The position numbers were made by a program, and so were the translations under genes. DNA of 64,000 nt, taken from the NCBI GenBank assembly GCA_036346225.1, contig JARFIW010001469.1:6356001-6420000 (forward strand). Reading direction: 5' to 3'. How positions within the stretch are numbered: position 1 is the first letter of the stretch; every line of letters starts with the position of its first letter. Under the pieces are notes generated by a model. That model was not told where the DNA came from. It saw only the letters and a list, made by a program, of their open reading frames with translations, and did not search any database. This DNA is from Platerodrilus igneus (taxonomy: Eukaryota > Arthropoda > Insecta > Coleoptera > Lycidae). This document shows, one piece after another, positions 12,791 through 24,979 of this stretch.

Positions 12791-13849
12791 CTTTAAGTTT
12801 AGGTGAAATTTTATTTGAAATAATTTATAGTATAGATCAAGGTAGATAAATTTGTAGAAAGATAACCAGTTATCCGGATTGGGTCAAATTTGCGACAGGC
12901 AGTTTATTTTGAAAATTTCTTTAATTACGACAAAATTAATGAGTGGTTTTACGGTATTTTAGAGAAAGTTAACGTATAAGGTAATAGAATTTAGGAAACC
13001 GAAGCAAAGGAAGTCTATGTGGAATAACCGTTTTCCGTGTAGGAATAATATCCAAGAGATTGCTATGATTGACGGTTTGGCGCCTCTGAAGCAGGGAAAA
13101 ACCGATCAGGGTAAGTGGTTAGTGTAACGTAGTTTGTTTGCATTTCAACCATTTTATCTATGATCTTTATTTTTTATGTTTTATTTCGATTTTTATTTTC
13201 TTTTATTGTTTCTTCTTTAGGAACTCATTCTGACACCACTGTAGTTATCCGAAGCACCCTGAAATTGTTACGAGGTCCTCTCCTCTTGTGGGCGAACCAA
13301 ATTTATAATGTAACGCCCATTTTACCAGTAAAAGACATCGAGCAAAATTGGTTATTTTGATTTTTGATGTTATCATCAATCAAAAAATTTTAGTTAAACT
13401 CCAACGGGAATTAATTCATTACTTTCCCTTCCGAAATCCTAAGATCAGTTTAAACTCCACATTCAAAATTAAAATGCATAAGGATACTATATCCTCCGAT
13501 AAATTGATTGTAGAACCCACAACCAAAATGTAAAGATAAAATTTTAATCCAAAAGAGAATACAATTCTAAAATAGAAACTTAAAGTTACTCTCGTTTAAC
13601 TATATTTTATATTATTATTATTATTATAATACTTACACTGTGTGTGACTTCTGATAATAAACGTAGTTTATTATAATATGTCTATCTTATATAAATTCCA
13701 TTATCTTTGTAATCAAAAATGCTGTAATAAAGCGGCACTCAGGTTACTTAATTACACTTTTTAGTCAAACGTGTTGATTTAACAGAAACAGCTGCAGGTT
13801 GTTTATGTAGCAAATTACATAGGCTTCCTTGGGCACTTTGTTTTTATTA
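12791..13849 (+). other. mostly unassigned; contains a possible two-exon small frame
   Basis: A weak candidate gene lies here. ATG at 13,065 opens 15 codons to a GTAAGT donor at 13,111. A pyrimidine-rich tract and AG end at 13,220. Joining there keeps the frame open to a TGA at about 13,358, total about 62 codons. I do not recognise the product. An ATT microsatellite follows at 13,611-13,628. The rest shows nothing. Confidence 0.2.
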
Positions 13850-14290
13850 CATCATCATACAGAATATTTCAAAGGATAGGACCTAAAACAGACCCTATAG
13901 CATACCACCCCAAACTGACTTTACTATGTATTTTTGTATTTCGATTTTCTTATCGATTAAGTAGTATTGAACAATATTCGTAAGATATAGGAATTTTTCT
14001 GCTTTTGGAGATTTGCTAAAATAATTTCCTACGATGCTCTATTAATAGCATTTCTCATACTTACCGAAGGCGCTCTATTTTCTGTAGTCTTTAGTATTTG
14101 TTTTCAAAATCTACGATCTTGTGCATACCATTAGTAACAGTTTTTTCTTTTCGGAAGTCACATTGCTTAACCAGCAAGCTTCCTTTTTCTTCAATTTTTT
14201 GTCATATAACTTACCTAGTACGTCCAGCAGACAGATTGGTCCTCCTATGACGGCTCAGAGGTTGTCTTAGTAACAGGCTGTTTTCCATTT
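13850..14290 (-). pseudogene. LINE RT relic (jockey/R1-like)
   Basis: On the minus strand near 13,860-13,905 a damaged GSVLGPIL-NILYDD can be read, equivalent to the RT block QGSVLGPILFNIYIDD. Upstream (right) near 14,200-14,270 a stretch RPICLLDVLGKLYDKKLKKK corresponds to the YRPISLL---GKL-EK block that opens such RTs. The intervening DNA has many stops. This is an old fragment whose ends are indistinct. Confidence 0.6.
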
Positions 14291-15129
14291 TCAGAAACAT
14301 TTTTCGAAGCAGTCAGTAATATTGTTGAGAAAGTAATCTAAGTTTTTGCTGTCAAAGCTCTGCTATCGGAATCAATATGTCTGAACTGGCGAATCATAAT
14401 TGTTTATATCTTGTGCTCCCAGTACGAGTATTGTTCTGTAAGTACATTCTTTTCTCTTGCTGGACATTCTATGTAGTTACAGTTTCTGTGGTCATCTATG
14501 GTCGTGTTTTTAACTTATCAAAAGTATTGTTTAAGTAACGAAACAATCAATATATCATGAAATTGAACACATTGCATCTTTTCGAAAACACTAACCACAA
14601 CACTAGATGGTTAGGTTGAACACCTACCTATAGACTTGCTAATTGATTGCATGGTCCTTATTTCCAATAACAATAAAATTGTGAAATACAACGGTTCCGT
14701 TTTGAACATTTTCTTAATTTACAAGTCGGTTTAGATATTGTGTTACGTTACATGCTTTATTAGTTACTCCTTTATTAAATTGCAAAATTAATTATTTGAC
14801 TAATAATTAGGTTCCTGACTGAATACATAAATTAACAAGGGCATTCTATTATAATCTTGTACAAAGTTCATGGAGCTTCCAACACAGGATCGAGTTAGCA
14901 GGTAATCTATTTCTCCAAGCTCGAAGCTAATCATCCATCTCTAAATAACATCATCTCTCTGTTGCTTAACTGTTTGTAATTAGTTTAGCTGTAACAGCTA
15001 GTAACGAACGACTAACGCTTTTGTCAAAACTTATTTTTCATACTTTTCAGAACTATTAGAATACAAAATGTTTTAAACGTATAATAATGAATAAAGTTAT
15101 AACAAACAATCATCTCCTTATGAATTTTA
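14291..15129. other. unassigned AT-rich region
   Basis: No coding similarity or repeat structure is recognised. Confidence 0.5.
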
Positions 15130-15690
15130 ATATTTTGAATAATAAAACTACATGGTTTCGTTCTCAGGCTGGGCCTATCCTCAGGTTAATAATAAATTAA
15201 AATTACTTTTAAGATTACAAAACTGAACAATCTGTAATATACAAATTGTTAAAAAACGTGGCGATTTAATAAATTAACTTACCTCTTAAAATAGAAGGAA
15301 GAAAAAGTTTTATGTCATTAATATTAATATGAGCATAGCATTATCTTAAAAATTTAAATTTGAAGTCCCTCCATGCAAGAAAGCCCATGGAGGAGCCAAA
15401 TCAGTCAAAAAAAATTTAAGTAGTAAATCTACAAGTTAACGTCGGCAGACAATAGAACAAAATGGACAAAACCTTGAACATTATGAATATAGCAATTGTA
15501 ATGAATATGTTACCAACTTAATTATTGCCAACACAAATTCTATCTATCAGTTTAAGTAAAATGAGGTTGTGATTAAAATTCGTCATCTCATTGTATTGAA
15601 CTTACGACCAGCTTGTCCAATATAGAAGCAATTACAAGATGAACAATTCAGTTTGTACATACCTTGTAACGTATTTTTTTTCGCAATTAC
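15130..15690 (-). pseudogene. Penelope-like element: GIY-YIG endonuclease end
   Basis: On the minus strand from about 15,690 leftwards a frame reads GMYKLNCSSCNCFYIGQAGR. This is the start of the GIY-YIG nuclease of Penelope-like elements (GxYKLxCxxCxxFYIGQTGR), with the first Y and the YIG both visible. The frame then breaks. At 15,145-15,180 the minus strand has CCTGAGGATAGGCCCAGCCT followed by GAGAACGAAACC, resembling the conserved region just after such nucleases. It may belong to the same element as the pieces at 17,690-17,851 and 24,639-24,845. Confidence 0.65.
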
Positions 15691-17689
15691 ACTTCGCTTA
15701 TTAATCTAAAATAATACCGCAATAAAATAAAATATAATTTATAAATTTTCGATCACTAAAAATAATTCATAAAATTTACAATAGCATATGCGCTCCTTTG
15801 CTCTTGAGGTCTAAGTTCCTACAATAAGCTTCGTCGAGTTGTCATTTCGTGTCACTTTTCTATCAGCGTCTGAACAGGTAAGCTGCTATCAGCGGTATAG
15901 AAAGGTCAAGATGGTGGTATCCAGGCACGTGGCCTGTAATACGGTCCCCAAGAAAGTTTAACTGATTGAATCTTCGTGTCTGAATGTGGTTCCTAGCGGC
16001 TTTAGCGTGATGGTTTTATTTTGTGTTCCACCTAGAGCAGTTCAGTTGATTCCTGCAGGCCAAAGAAGATAGAAGCTCCCCCTCATCATTAAATAGTTGG
16101 TATAATTAATTAAATAAATTTTACTAATGTTTTCCTCATAGTGCAATATCTTGGATCTAGAAAATATGAAGGAAGTAAGCAATATCATATAATTATATCA
16201 CGGATTTCGTTAATATCGTAATTGCCGTATTTAATGCAGGAAAGAAAATTTAGTTTGAGATTTGAAATACAAGAATTTATAGGATGTACTTTAGGAGGAA
16301 TTGGTTTGGTTAAATAATGTTTTGTTCAGAAGATTTCTCATAGTTCCAGCGATAAATTCGTTCGTAATCATGTGTTTCCTGTTTGTGCATCGCAGAACGC
16401 AGATATTTATGGAATATCCCATATCTGATGTCATTGTTCAATTTCTTTTGGTCGTACTGTACTTCGACACGTGAGTGATATCTAGTATTTAATCACATTT
16501 ATAATTATCTAAACGTAATACGAAAGGTAGAAGGTTGATGCTTTACCTTGATTAAAGTAACTTAAAATTTATTTAGTAAAAGAAAGATTCCGTAATAAAT
16601 TTGTAACCTTGCATAATTTTTAAAGATGGCTATGCAGTTTGCTTATCATAATTATTTCACAAACAGACAGCGTTAACTAAACTGAAAAAGTTGTTAGTGA
16701 CATATGATGTCAAAAAATATTCAGCTGTCCAATTTAAATATCATATGTTATTTTACGCTAATTTAAAAATATACTTAATAATTTTGAGATCATGAACTTT
16801 GATTCTTAAACAACGTGATGAATTCTTTTTATACACATTAAGTAAAACTAACTCTATGTTGAAACATGCTATTTTATGAGAACTTAAATAATTAAATTTT
16901 ATTGTGAAGTCAACGTAGTACTACTCATGGCTATAAAAAATTAAAATATGTAATATGAATTATTAAGAGAGCTCAAACTTTTTAGAAAATTTTATTATGA
17001 AATATTCAATTTAGAGATCTTTATGTTTTTTGAATACAAAAGCTTATTAATTTTCTGTTCTATAAAAATTTTTAGTTGAAAAAGATTATGTTAAAACAAA
17101 TCAAGGAATTTAATCAAATAGAATCCATTTTTGCATATCTCTTTTATTATTCAAAATTCAAGTTAAACTTATAGGTCATGAGCAGACATTGTGTCTAATG
17201 ATAACAAATACCCTGGGTGTATATTTTTGAAACTTAAATTCTATTATATTATTTTTGGTAAATATTTTTAAGGACACAAATGGTGTCCATGTTGTGCATT
17301 TGTTTATTCACAGGTTAAGTCGAGACATCTGTAAGACATCTGGTAATTGAGAATTTGGTAAGTGCTTTACAAAGGTGAAATTCAGGTTTTGTGGCTATAT
17401 TAGTGGTGTAGATAAAAGGTTTCCGCATTCCCCTAACACAAGCACAGATAATTTTTGTAGGTTGTTGTATTGAAAAATACGGTGGCGCTCATTATTTATA
17501 TTTTTGGTCATTTGACAACCCATGACCCAAGCTCATGATCTACCCAGAGCTAACACTCTACTAGCCGTTTACGTCTAAAGAGTTTTTCTTTTCCTCAAGC
17601 CGTTTTCCATCCAACTTCACCTTGGGCTGTCTTTGTTAATAAGAAATTCTCGACCTTGTGATATCAGGTAAGGGTTTATGATTTATAAT
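15691..17689. other. unassigned DNA between Penelope-like fragments
   Basis: No protein similarity recognised. It separates two pieces of what may be one Penelope-like element and could therefore be an insertion, but I find no terminal repeats. Part of it (15,780-16,080) is less AT-rich than its surroundings. Confidence 0.4.
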
Positions 17690-17851
17690 GGTGCAATTTG
17701 TTATCTGATATTCACGAAGGATTTTTGTTTTCAACCTACTGAATGATCTAATTAAGGAATCGGGTCTTTATTGCGAAACTGGTATTAGAGAAAGCAGTGC
17801 TCACATTAAATTTGAAAAAATATTTTAATTTTTTAAGCGAAATATTGTAGT
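17690..17851 (-). pseudogene. Penelope-like element: RT-to-nuclease spacer, left of BEL insertion
   Basis: Read on the minus strand, a frame beginning at the BEL boundary gives LKKLKYFFKFNVSTAFSNTS. This matches the spacer pattern of Penelope-like proteins before the GIY-YIG domain (Lys/Phe-rich, then N-VAFKT). It continues the piece at 24,639-24,845 once the BEL element is removed, although the two pieces are not in the same frame. Confidence 0.5.
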
Positions 17852-18201
17852 TGTTAAAATCTTAAGTCCACGGTTTGCAAAGTACGACGTGAATACAGGC
17901 TAGAGTGTTTATTTGTATAATGTTAGTTGACGGTTAAAATCTAGTTTTTAATAAATCAAATTATCTGTAGCCATTTATGTTGTGTCAAGGTAATTTGTTG
18001 ATAAAAAGTCTAGTTGAATTTAAAATACGCCTAAAAGGGAAACAAATTGTAAGTTAGTTTCTACTCCATTTAATGTTGATATTCTGTTTTTAAGGATTTT
18101 GAATAAAACTGTACCAGAAGAAAAACCTTGAGTTTACCGTCTTCAAACTGCAGTTATTCTTCTCGTTGTTCGCCCCTGCGTATAACCAATATCACTTTAC
18201 A
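17852..18201 (+). repeat. BEL/Pao 5' LTR
   Basis: About 350 bp, nearly identical in order to 24,282-24,638. It begins TGTTAAAA and ends CACTTTACA. Internal landmarks shared by both copies include AGTCCACGGTTTGCAAAG, TAATGTTAGTTGACGG, TTCTACTCCATTTAATG and CAGTTATTCTTCTCGTTG. The flanking pentamer is GTAGT on the left; after the 3' LTR it is GTCGT, a probable 5-bp target duplication with one mismatch. Many substitutions separate the LTRs, so the insertion is not recent. Confidence 0.85.
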
Positions 18202-18234
18202 TAAATTTCAAAATTAATTTTATTCAAATGGATC

Positions 18235-20074
18235 ATGAATGAATTGTGCCCGAAGTGTTCGACCCCTTACCGAAATACAGATATGATTAAATGTCCCATC
18301 TGTAAAAGGTGCTGTCATTATGTATGTGTAAATGTGGGTGATGGTGTTGTAGAGATCGACGATTGGCGTTGCCCATGTTGTACTACTTCGTCTAATGTTG
18401 CTAAAGCAAGCTCAAAGATTGCTACGTTCGAGCAACACAGAGCAGCTAAGCAGAACCAAGTCAATGTCGTTAAATGTGATGCATCAGCCACTCGGTCGAG
18501 TACACGGTCTACTAACACTAGTAAACGTCGTCGGCAACGTTTGAAAAGTTTACGGGAACAAAAGCAGTTAATTGAAGAACGGCAAAAATTGATACATAAC
18601 AAATTAAACATTTGTCAACAAATGTCATCGCTCATGAAGGAGTCTGATGATGAAAGTCAAAAGTTAGATGACGATTAAATAGGAAGAGCAGATCCTAAGG
18701 CCAATTTAGAACTATCTAGTCGTATTGAACAAAGAGTCACCAGTGGTTTGTCTTCTAACGTACCAATATTGCATAACCAAAATCAGGGTCAAACTGATCA
18801 GAGGCAACGCAAAGGGGTTTGCCACCACGCACAGGAAGAAAAGTTGCGACACCAACCGCCAACACAGCCAAACTTGTAAGAAGGCAAATCAGTACGACAG
18901 CCATTACCAAGCATGCGATCGAGCCAAATCGCTGCTGCAAAATACGCCTGTTGATACACCAAGTTATAACAATTGGTCGCCCCAACTGCTAAACCTAGTG
19001 GTCCAGAACGCAAGCAATCAAATAGAAGGAAGAAATGCCATTGTGTCAGCTAAACCAGTCAACCCTTTAAACAACTTATCTTTATGTCCACTGAATTTAG
19101 CGCATATTGCTGCAAGACGGTCTATTTCACGAGACCTTCCATCCTTTAATGGAAATTCTAGGACCTGGTATACTTTTATAAGTAGTTTTAATAGATCAAC
19201 AGAACTCTGTGGGTTTAATGATAGTGAAAATTTAATCGGTCTCGATAAAGCTGTAAAAGTACTGTTCGGAAAATGGTACATGGATTTTTGCATAAACCGC
19301 GTTGCGTTATAGATATCATTGTCAACTTAAAACTATTATTCGGAAGACCGGAGCAAATTTTGGATAGTTTCATCAATGCAGTCCAACAACATGCACCGGT
19401 CAAAATGGATAAGTTGGAATCATTGGTTGAATACGGGTCATTGTACAAAATCTCAGCGCTTGTCTACAAGCTAGTGATGTAGCGGAATACTCCAACAACC
19501 ATATGCTCATGCCCGAACTAATAAGTAAGTTGCCTGCTCAATTGAAGGTACAGTGGGCGATGCATAGTTCTACACAAAGCTACGTGGGAATTTTACAATT
19601 TGATCAATGACTACATCAACTCGCTCTCAACATATGTACCGATATCCTACGCTTACCTTTGGTGAAAATAAAGGGCCCAAAAACGAAAGCACCTATTTAC
19701 ACGATAGTCACACTGCTGACAAGACTATAAGATGTAAGTTGTGCGATAATAATTGCGAATCAGTGTTGAAATGCGCCGTATTTATGGACGCTGGTATAAA
19801 TAAACGTTGGAGAATTGTGAAGGGTCTACGTTTGTGTAGAATATGCCTGAAAAAACATAGGTTTCCTTGCAAATCTCAATTGAAATATGAGAAATGCAAT
19901 CGCGTTCAGCACATCACTTTGCATAAAGAAACTGAATTCACGCCTAGTCAGGTAGTAGCAACGCCTAGTTTAACTTCAGTTGCAACAAATGATCCAGCTT
20001 TGTGTGTACATGCGGAAATACACAAATTATCTATGCAAGGATCAAGATATTCGTTTCCGTTTCTTACCGGTTAA
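18235..20074 (+). pseudogene. gag: BEL/Pao gag, frameshifted
   Basis: Gag polyprotein of the element bounded by the two LTRs. The ATG at 18,235 lies 34 bp after the LTR. The first 147 codons form a PHD-like zinc finger (CPKC, CPIC, CCHYVC, CPCC) followed by a charged coiled-coil-like stretch, a known N-terminal feature of some BEL elements. After a stop at 18,676 and a frame change, 18,725-19,312 carries the capsid-like region (LPSFNGNSRTWYTFISSF), continued in another frame at 19,273-19,482 (LLFGRPEQILDSFINAV). The frame 19,607-20,074 carries knuckle-like Cys/His pairs (CKLCDNNCESVLKC, GLRLCRICLKKH). At least three frame breaks make it non-functional. Confidence 0.9.
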
Positions 20075-20604
20075 GATTTTTAATGGCCAACAAGAGATTG
20101 TTATTTAGGCTTTTCTTGATGAAGGATCATCTACCACCACGATTGATGACAAAGTTTCTTATCAGTTGAATTTATCAGGTGAAGCACAACCATTATGTTT
20201 AAAGTGAACTGTGGGCCAACACAGAGTTGAGGATAACTCAAAACTAGTTCGGTTATCTATTATGGGAACCTACGTTGAAGCTAAACTATTTCACAATCGT
20301 CCAGTACAGTAAGCAATTTAAGTTTGCCAATACAAATCTTTGATATAAATGTACTTAGCCGTCGATTTCCTTATTTGAAAAACTTACCTGTGGAATCTTA
20401 TATACGCATAAAACCCGATATGTTCATCGGTTTAGATAATTGGGAATTAGCGGTTCTTTTAAAGGTTAAAGAAGGTGGAAAATTTGACCCTATAGCAGCC
20501 AAATGCTGTTTGGGATGGTCCATATTTGCATATCTTAACAAAGGACTTAGTGAAGAGCACGAAAACTTTCACGAAGGCTGTGAATGTGCGGCCATAGAAG
20601 ATGA
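20075..20604 (+). pseudogene. pol: BEL/Pao protease region of pol
   Basis: Follows gag. A protease core reads AFLDEGSSTTTI near 20,110-20,150; the D-x-G-S loop is the retropepsin active-site pattern as seen in BEL elements. A stop follows near 20,205. The next frame from 20,324 carries FIGLDNWELAV and CLGWSIFAY, the linker between protease and RT in this family. At 20,604 the reading is cut by a SINE. Confidence 0.85.
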
Positions 20605-20903
20605 GGCGGCTCCGTGGCGTAGTGGTATGTGTGTGAGTACTACGTCCAAGGTCCCGGATGCGAATTCCTACACAGTCCGCTTGAAAAATGTTAGGCGAGC
20701 ATTTTTCACAAAAATACACCCTCGTTCGGATGAGAGGTAAAATGGAGGTCCCGTGTGTGAGTGTTGTCACGCACGTTAAAGATCCCTACCTTGCTTAGAA
20801 CAGCAAGGGTTCGGCAAAATTCAAAATTTTTCAGGTAAAAAAACTCGCTTCCTGGCCAATGTAGTACCTTCGGATGGAGCATTGGAAAATCACATGTAAG
20901 GTT
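20605..20903 (+). mobile_element. tRNA-derived SINE inserted in BEL pol
   Basis: A 299-bp insertion bounded by a perfect 11-bp direct repeat, ATAGAAGATGA, at 20,594-20,604 and 20,904-20,914. It starts with a tRNA-like head: pol III A box TGGCGTAGTGG at 20,615-20,625 and a B-box-like GGATGCGAATTCC at 20,656-20,668. The body contains GAAAAATGTTAGGCGAGC and a short stem GTGTGTGAG...CACGCAC. Removing the SINE and one repeat brings the BEL frame on both sides back into register, confirming the boundaries. A diverged relative lies at 27,430-27,690. Confidence 0.9.
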
Positions 20904-23900
20904 ATAGAAGATGACACGGAGTTGCATAATTCGGTCAAGTCTTATTTCGCTGTGGAGAGTCTAGGTGTGCAACCACCTATCGATTTTAAAGGATCACTAG
21001 AGCTTCATCGTGCCGCATCCATCATGAGTGATACTACCAAACGGGAAAATAATCGCTATACTGTAGGATTGTTATGGAAGCACGACCATCTACGACTCCC
21101 GGATAGTAGAAGTATGGCAGATAAGCGTCACCACATTTTAATGAATCGTTTGAAAAAAGACTCTATTCTTGCTAAAGAGTTAAAAGATCATATTCAAGAT
21201 TTAACGGATAAAGACTATGTGCATAAACTACTTCCTGAAGAAATCTTAGAATCACATGACAAAATTTGGTACTTGTCTCCATTAATCGACGTTAATCCAA
21301 ATAAACCGGACAAATTTAGGTTAGTTTGGGACGCGGCCGCTACAGTAAAAGGAGTGTTGCTCAGTGACCATGACCTACTTTCTCCTTTATTTGGTATACT
21401 TCTACGCTGTCGTCAAAGAAGAGTGGCATACACAGGCGATATAAAAAAAATGTTTTTGCGCATTGGAATACGGTTCGAGGATCAAAATATTTTACGTTTC
21501 CTTTGGCAGGATGATGAAAACAGTGAACATGTGTATGTGATCAGAGTATTAATTTTTGGCGCTACTTGCGCACCAATTCGCAGTACATTAAAAACGTAAA
21601 TGCACTTCGTTTCAAAGACGAATTTTCTCATCCGGTGTCAGCCGTCATAGAAAATCATTACGTGGATGATTATTTGGACTCGGTGGACAGCAAGATAGAA
21701 GCAATCAACCTAGCCAAACAAGTTTTACAAATACATAGACACGCGAATTTCGAAATCCGCAATTGAAAATCCAACTTGGAATAATTTATGAGAGTAATGA
21801 ACGGTCTGGTAGAATACGCAGCAGTAAACTTGAATTTAAGACACGAGTCGATATTAGAAAAAATTCTTGGTATGTGGTGGCACCTTAGTTCAGATTGTTT
21901 TACATATCCATTACGTTCTAACAAACAAAATACGAATGTTTTGTGTGGAAATAAAATACCTTCAAAGAGGCAACTTCTCAGATTACTTATGTCGATTTAT
22001 GATCCTATTGGGCTTCTAGCTCATTTTATTGTGTATTTAAAAATCTTACTTCAAGAAGTTTGGAGAAATAAATTGACATAGGATGAACCGTTGAGTGACA
22101 AACTTTACAGTAAATTTTTATTATGGAAAGCGTATTTACTAAATTTGAAAGACTTGCAATTACCACGCTGCTTTCTTCAAGACTTCAATAGTTATAGCAA
22201 GCTAGACGTTCAGTTGCATACGTTTGTAGACGCTAGCGAAAATGGTAGCGCCACTGTAGCCTATCCTCGTATTTCAGACGGAGAAACGATTGTTTGTAGC
22301 ATAGTTGGTGCAATAACGAAAGTGGCCCCACAAAAGTTCAAAATATTCCTAGACTAGAACTCGATGTCGCTGTACTAGGTGTCTGCTTCTCTAAGTCGAT
22401 TTGAGAAGCATTGAGTACTCTCCTAACAAAAATTACATATTGGTCGGACTCGACAACTGTACTTTGCTGGTTACGTGCCGATGATTCTAGGAAGTATGGA
22501 AAATTTGTATCGTACCGTATAGCCGAAATACAGATTTATCGATAGTTGGCGACTGGCGCTACGTACATTCTGGATACAATGTTGCGGACGAGGCTACTAA
22601 GTGGAGTAAGCCTCCCAATCTTCTTGCGAGCGGTCATTGGTTTAGAGGTCCTGAATTTTTGTATGATTCTGAAAACAAATGGCCGCAAGATGTTACCTAT
22701 AGAAATGAAAACAAGTTTAGTGCAGTTCATGTCACCAGGTTACCGAAAAAGGAATGTTTGTAGACCGAGAAATTTGATCGTTTTAGTAAATTTCACACGG
22801 TATTACGAATAATGGCTTATGTTTTGCGATTCATACATCGATGTCGCCCGTGGCATATACAGCCGAGTCAGTACGTTGGCAGAGACTTGAGATCAAACGA
22901 ACTAAAAGCTAGTTTATTATATTTAATTAAGCTAGTGCAGAAGGAGTGCTTCCAATAAGAATTGACTTTGTTGCGAGAAAACGAACAATGCCCAAAGTCA
23001 AGTTTTTTTTTCAAAATGACCCCGTTTTTAGACAATGACGGCATCATCAGAGTGGGCGGCCGTTTAAAAGCAGCTGATGCATTGCCGTAGAGAGCTAAGT
23101 ACCCTATAGTACTTTCGCGAAAACATAGGTTCACGCATTTGATATTAACTAACTTTCACGTGATGTATCGATATCAGCATTATGAGACCGTCGTAAATGA
23201 AGTTCGGCAGCGGTATTACATATCTAGGTTAAGGGTTGAACTGCGCAAGATTTGTCAAATTTGTCAAGTTTGCAAGAATAGAGATGTACGGCCCGATCAG
23301 CCTCAAATGGCGCCGTTGCCACCAGCTCGGGTTTGCACTTATGCTGCACTCTTTACTCATACAGGTGTGGACTACGTTGGTCCGATCTCGGTGAGGGTAT
23401 GTAGACTCACGGAGAAACGTTGGCTAGCCCTATTCACATGTCTGACAATACGCGCAGTACATATGGAAGTGGCATATAAATTGGATGCCGAACATTGTAT
23501 TGTGTTTTCGAAACTTTATTGCTCGTAGAGGACATCCTAGACATATTTATTGCGATCAAGGTCGAAACTTTATAGCTACGGAACGTATTCTAAAAGAAGA
23601 GCTTAGTAAAATGCCTGCAGAAACAATTGCTCGAAAGTTTGTAAGTGCTGACCTGATATTTCATTTTAATCCTCCTGCTTCATCACATATGGGCGGAGCA
23701 TGGGAACGCCTGGTTAAATCTATTAAAATAGCATTGTATAATGCTCTACCTAAGCGTATACCCACAGACCCAATTTTACTAAGTTGTGTGATTGCTGCAG
23801 AGAGTATTGTAAATTCTCGGCCCTTGACATATCTACCATTGGATAGCGAAAAAAGTGAAACGATTACACCAAACCACTTTTTAGTAGGTTCCTCCAGCGG

Positions 23901-24270
23901 TGATAAGCCAATGGCACTTCTAGACGATGACATACGGTTTTGAAATTCAGCTATCTATACCGGGAAAGGATTGCCAGTCATATGAGGAAACGGTTAGAGT
24001 CTGCGTATCTTCCGGAGTTACTGCTGCGATCAAAAGTGGCATAACAAAACGGAACCGTTAAAATGCGGAGATATTGTGCTAATAGCAGATCAGAGACTTA
24101 CCAGGTGTAATTGGCCGAAAGGCAGAGTTATGTTCACAAAATTGACAGCTAATGAACAAGTAAGATCAACAACGGTGCAAACCAGTACTGGAATATTTAA
24201 TCGCCCGGCAACAAAATTAGTAAGATTAAATATAAAGGTTGGTACAGCTAACCATCCGGAGATTGCTGTA
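20904..24270 (+). pseudogene. pol: BEL/Pao pol: RT, RNase H, integrase
   Basis: The rest of pol after the SINE. RT: a 241-codon frame to 21,599 with YLSPLIDVNPNKPDKFRLVW, GDIKKMF, LRFLW and FGATCAP, then after a frame change YVDDYLDS at 21,659-21,682 (catalytic YVDD). RNase H: TFVDASENGSATVAYPRI at about 22,220 and WSDSTTVLCWLRAD at about 22,442. Integrase: zinc-binding CQICQVCK near 23,257, catalytic D in GVDYVGPI near 23,368, D in CDQGRNFI near 23,552, E in GAWERLVKSI near 23,697. Its end is a frame at 24,076-24,321 that runs into the 3' LTR. Several frameshifts and stops occur, but every catalytic motif is readable. Confidence 0.9.
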
Positions 24271-24281
24271 CTGGGTGGGAG

Positions 24282-24638
24282 TGTTAAATCTCAAGTCCAC
24301 GGTTTGCAAAGCACGACGTAGATGCAGGCTAGAATTTATATTTGTATAATGTTAGTTGACGGTTAAAATCTAGTTTTTAATAGATCAAATTATCTGTAGC
24401 CATTTATGTTGCGTCAAGGTAATTTGTTGATAGAAAGTCTAGTTAAATTTAAATTACGCCTTAACGGGAAAAAAATTTGTAAGTTAGTTTCTACTCCATT
24501 TAATGTTAATGATTTGTTTTTAAGGATTTTGCATAAAACTGTACTAGAAGAAAAACCTTGAGTTTACCGTCATCATACCACAGTTATTCTTCTCGTTGTT
24601 CACTCCTGCGTATAAGCAATATCACTTACAACTTTACA
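24282..24638 (+). repeat. BEL/Pao 3' LTR
   Basis: Matches 17,852-18,201. It starts TGTTAAAT and ends ATCACTTACAACTTTACA. The terminal 8 bp look like a small local duplication relative to the 5' LTR. The following GTCGT resembles the GTAGT left of the element. Sequence beyond 24,638 resumes a Penelope-like coding region on the minus strand. Confidence 0.85.
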
Positions 24639-24845
24639 GTCGTAATATTATTGTTGTCTGGGGTTAATCTAGTTTTTGAATTAATTTTAGTTTGACTTTT
24701 ATTAAGTAAATTGTTAATTATACTGATGGGATAATTATTATTATTAACTGCAATTTGTTTAATGATGTCAAGTTCTTGTTGAACAAATTTTTGAAATAGG
24801 AGTTAATAATAGTTTTCTGATGAGAAAGTCGAAACTTACTAATAA
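24639..24845 (-). pseudogene. Penelope-like element: RT C-terminal linker, right of BEL insertion
   Basis: Minus-strand frame reading HQKTIINSYFKNF, then ELDIIKQIAVNNN, then ISIINNLLNK. This corresponds to the linker that follows the RT in Penelope-like elements (E---I--IA--NGY----I--L---K). It stops exactly at the BEL 3' LTR and has its probable continuation at 17,851 leftwards. The RT palm itself is not found to the right. Confidence 0.6.
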
Positions 24846-24979
24846 TAAATAAATCGCAGGCTTATGCAAAGAAATAAATTTTATTTAAAAGTACTGGTTG
24901 TAAAATTGTAAAGTGATTATGAACACACGGAGTATTAACTATATATACGAAGATTGCTTAAAAGATTGTGAAAAATGAC

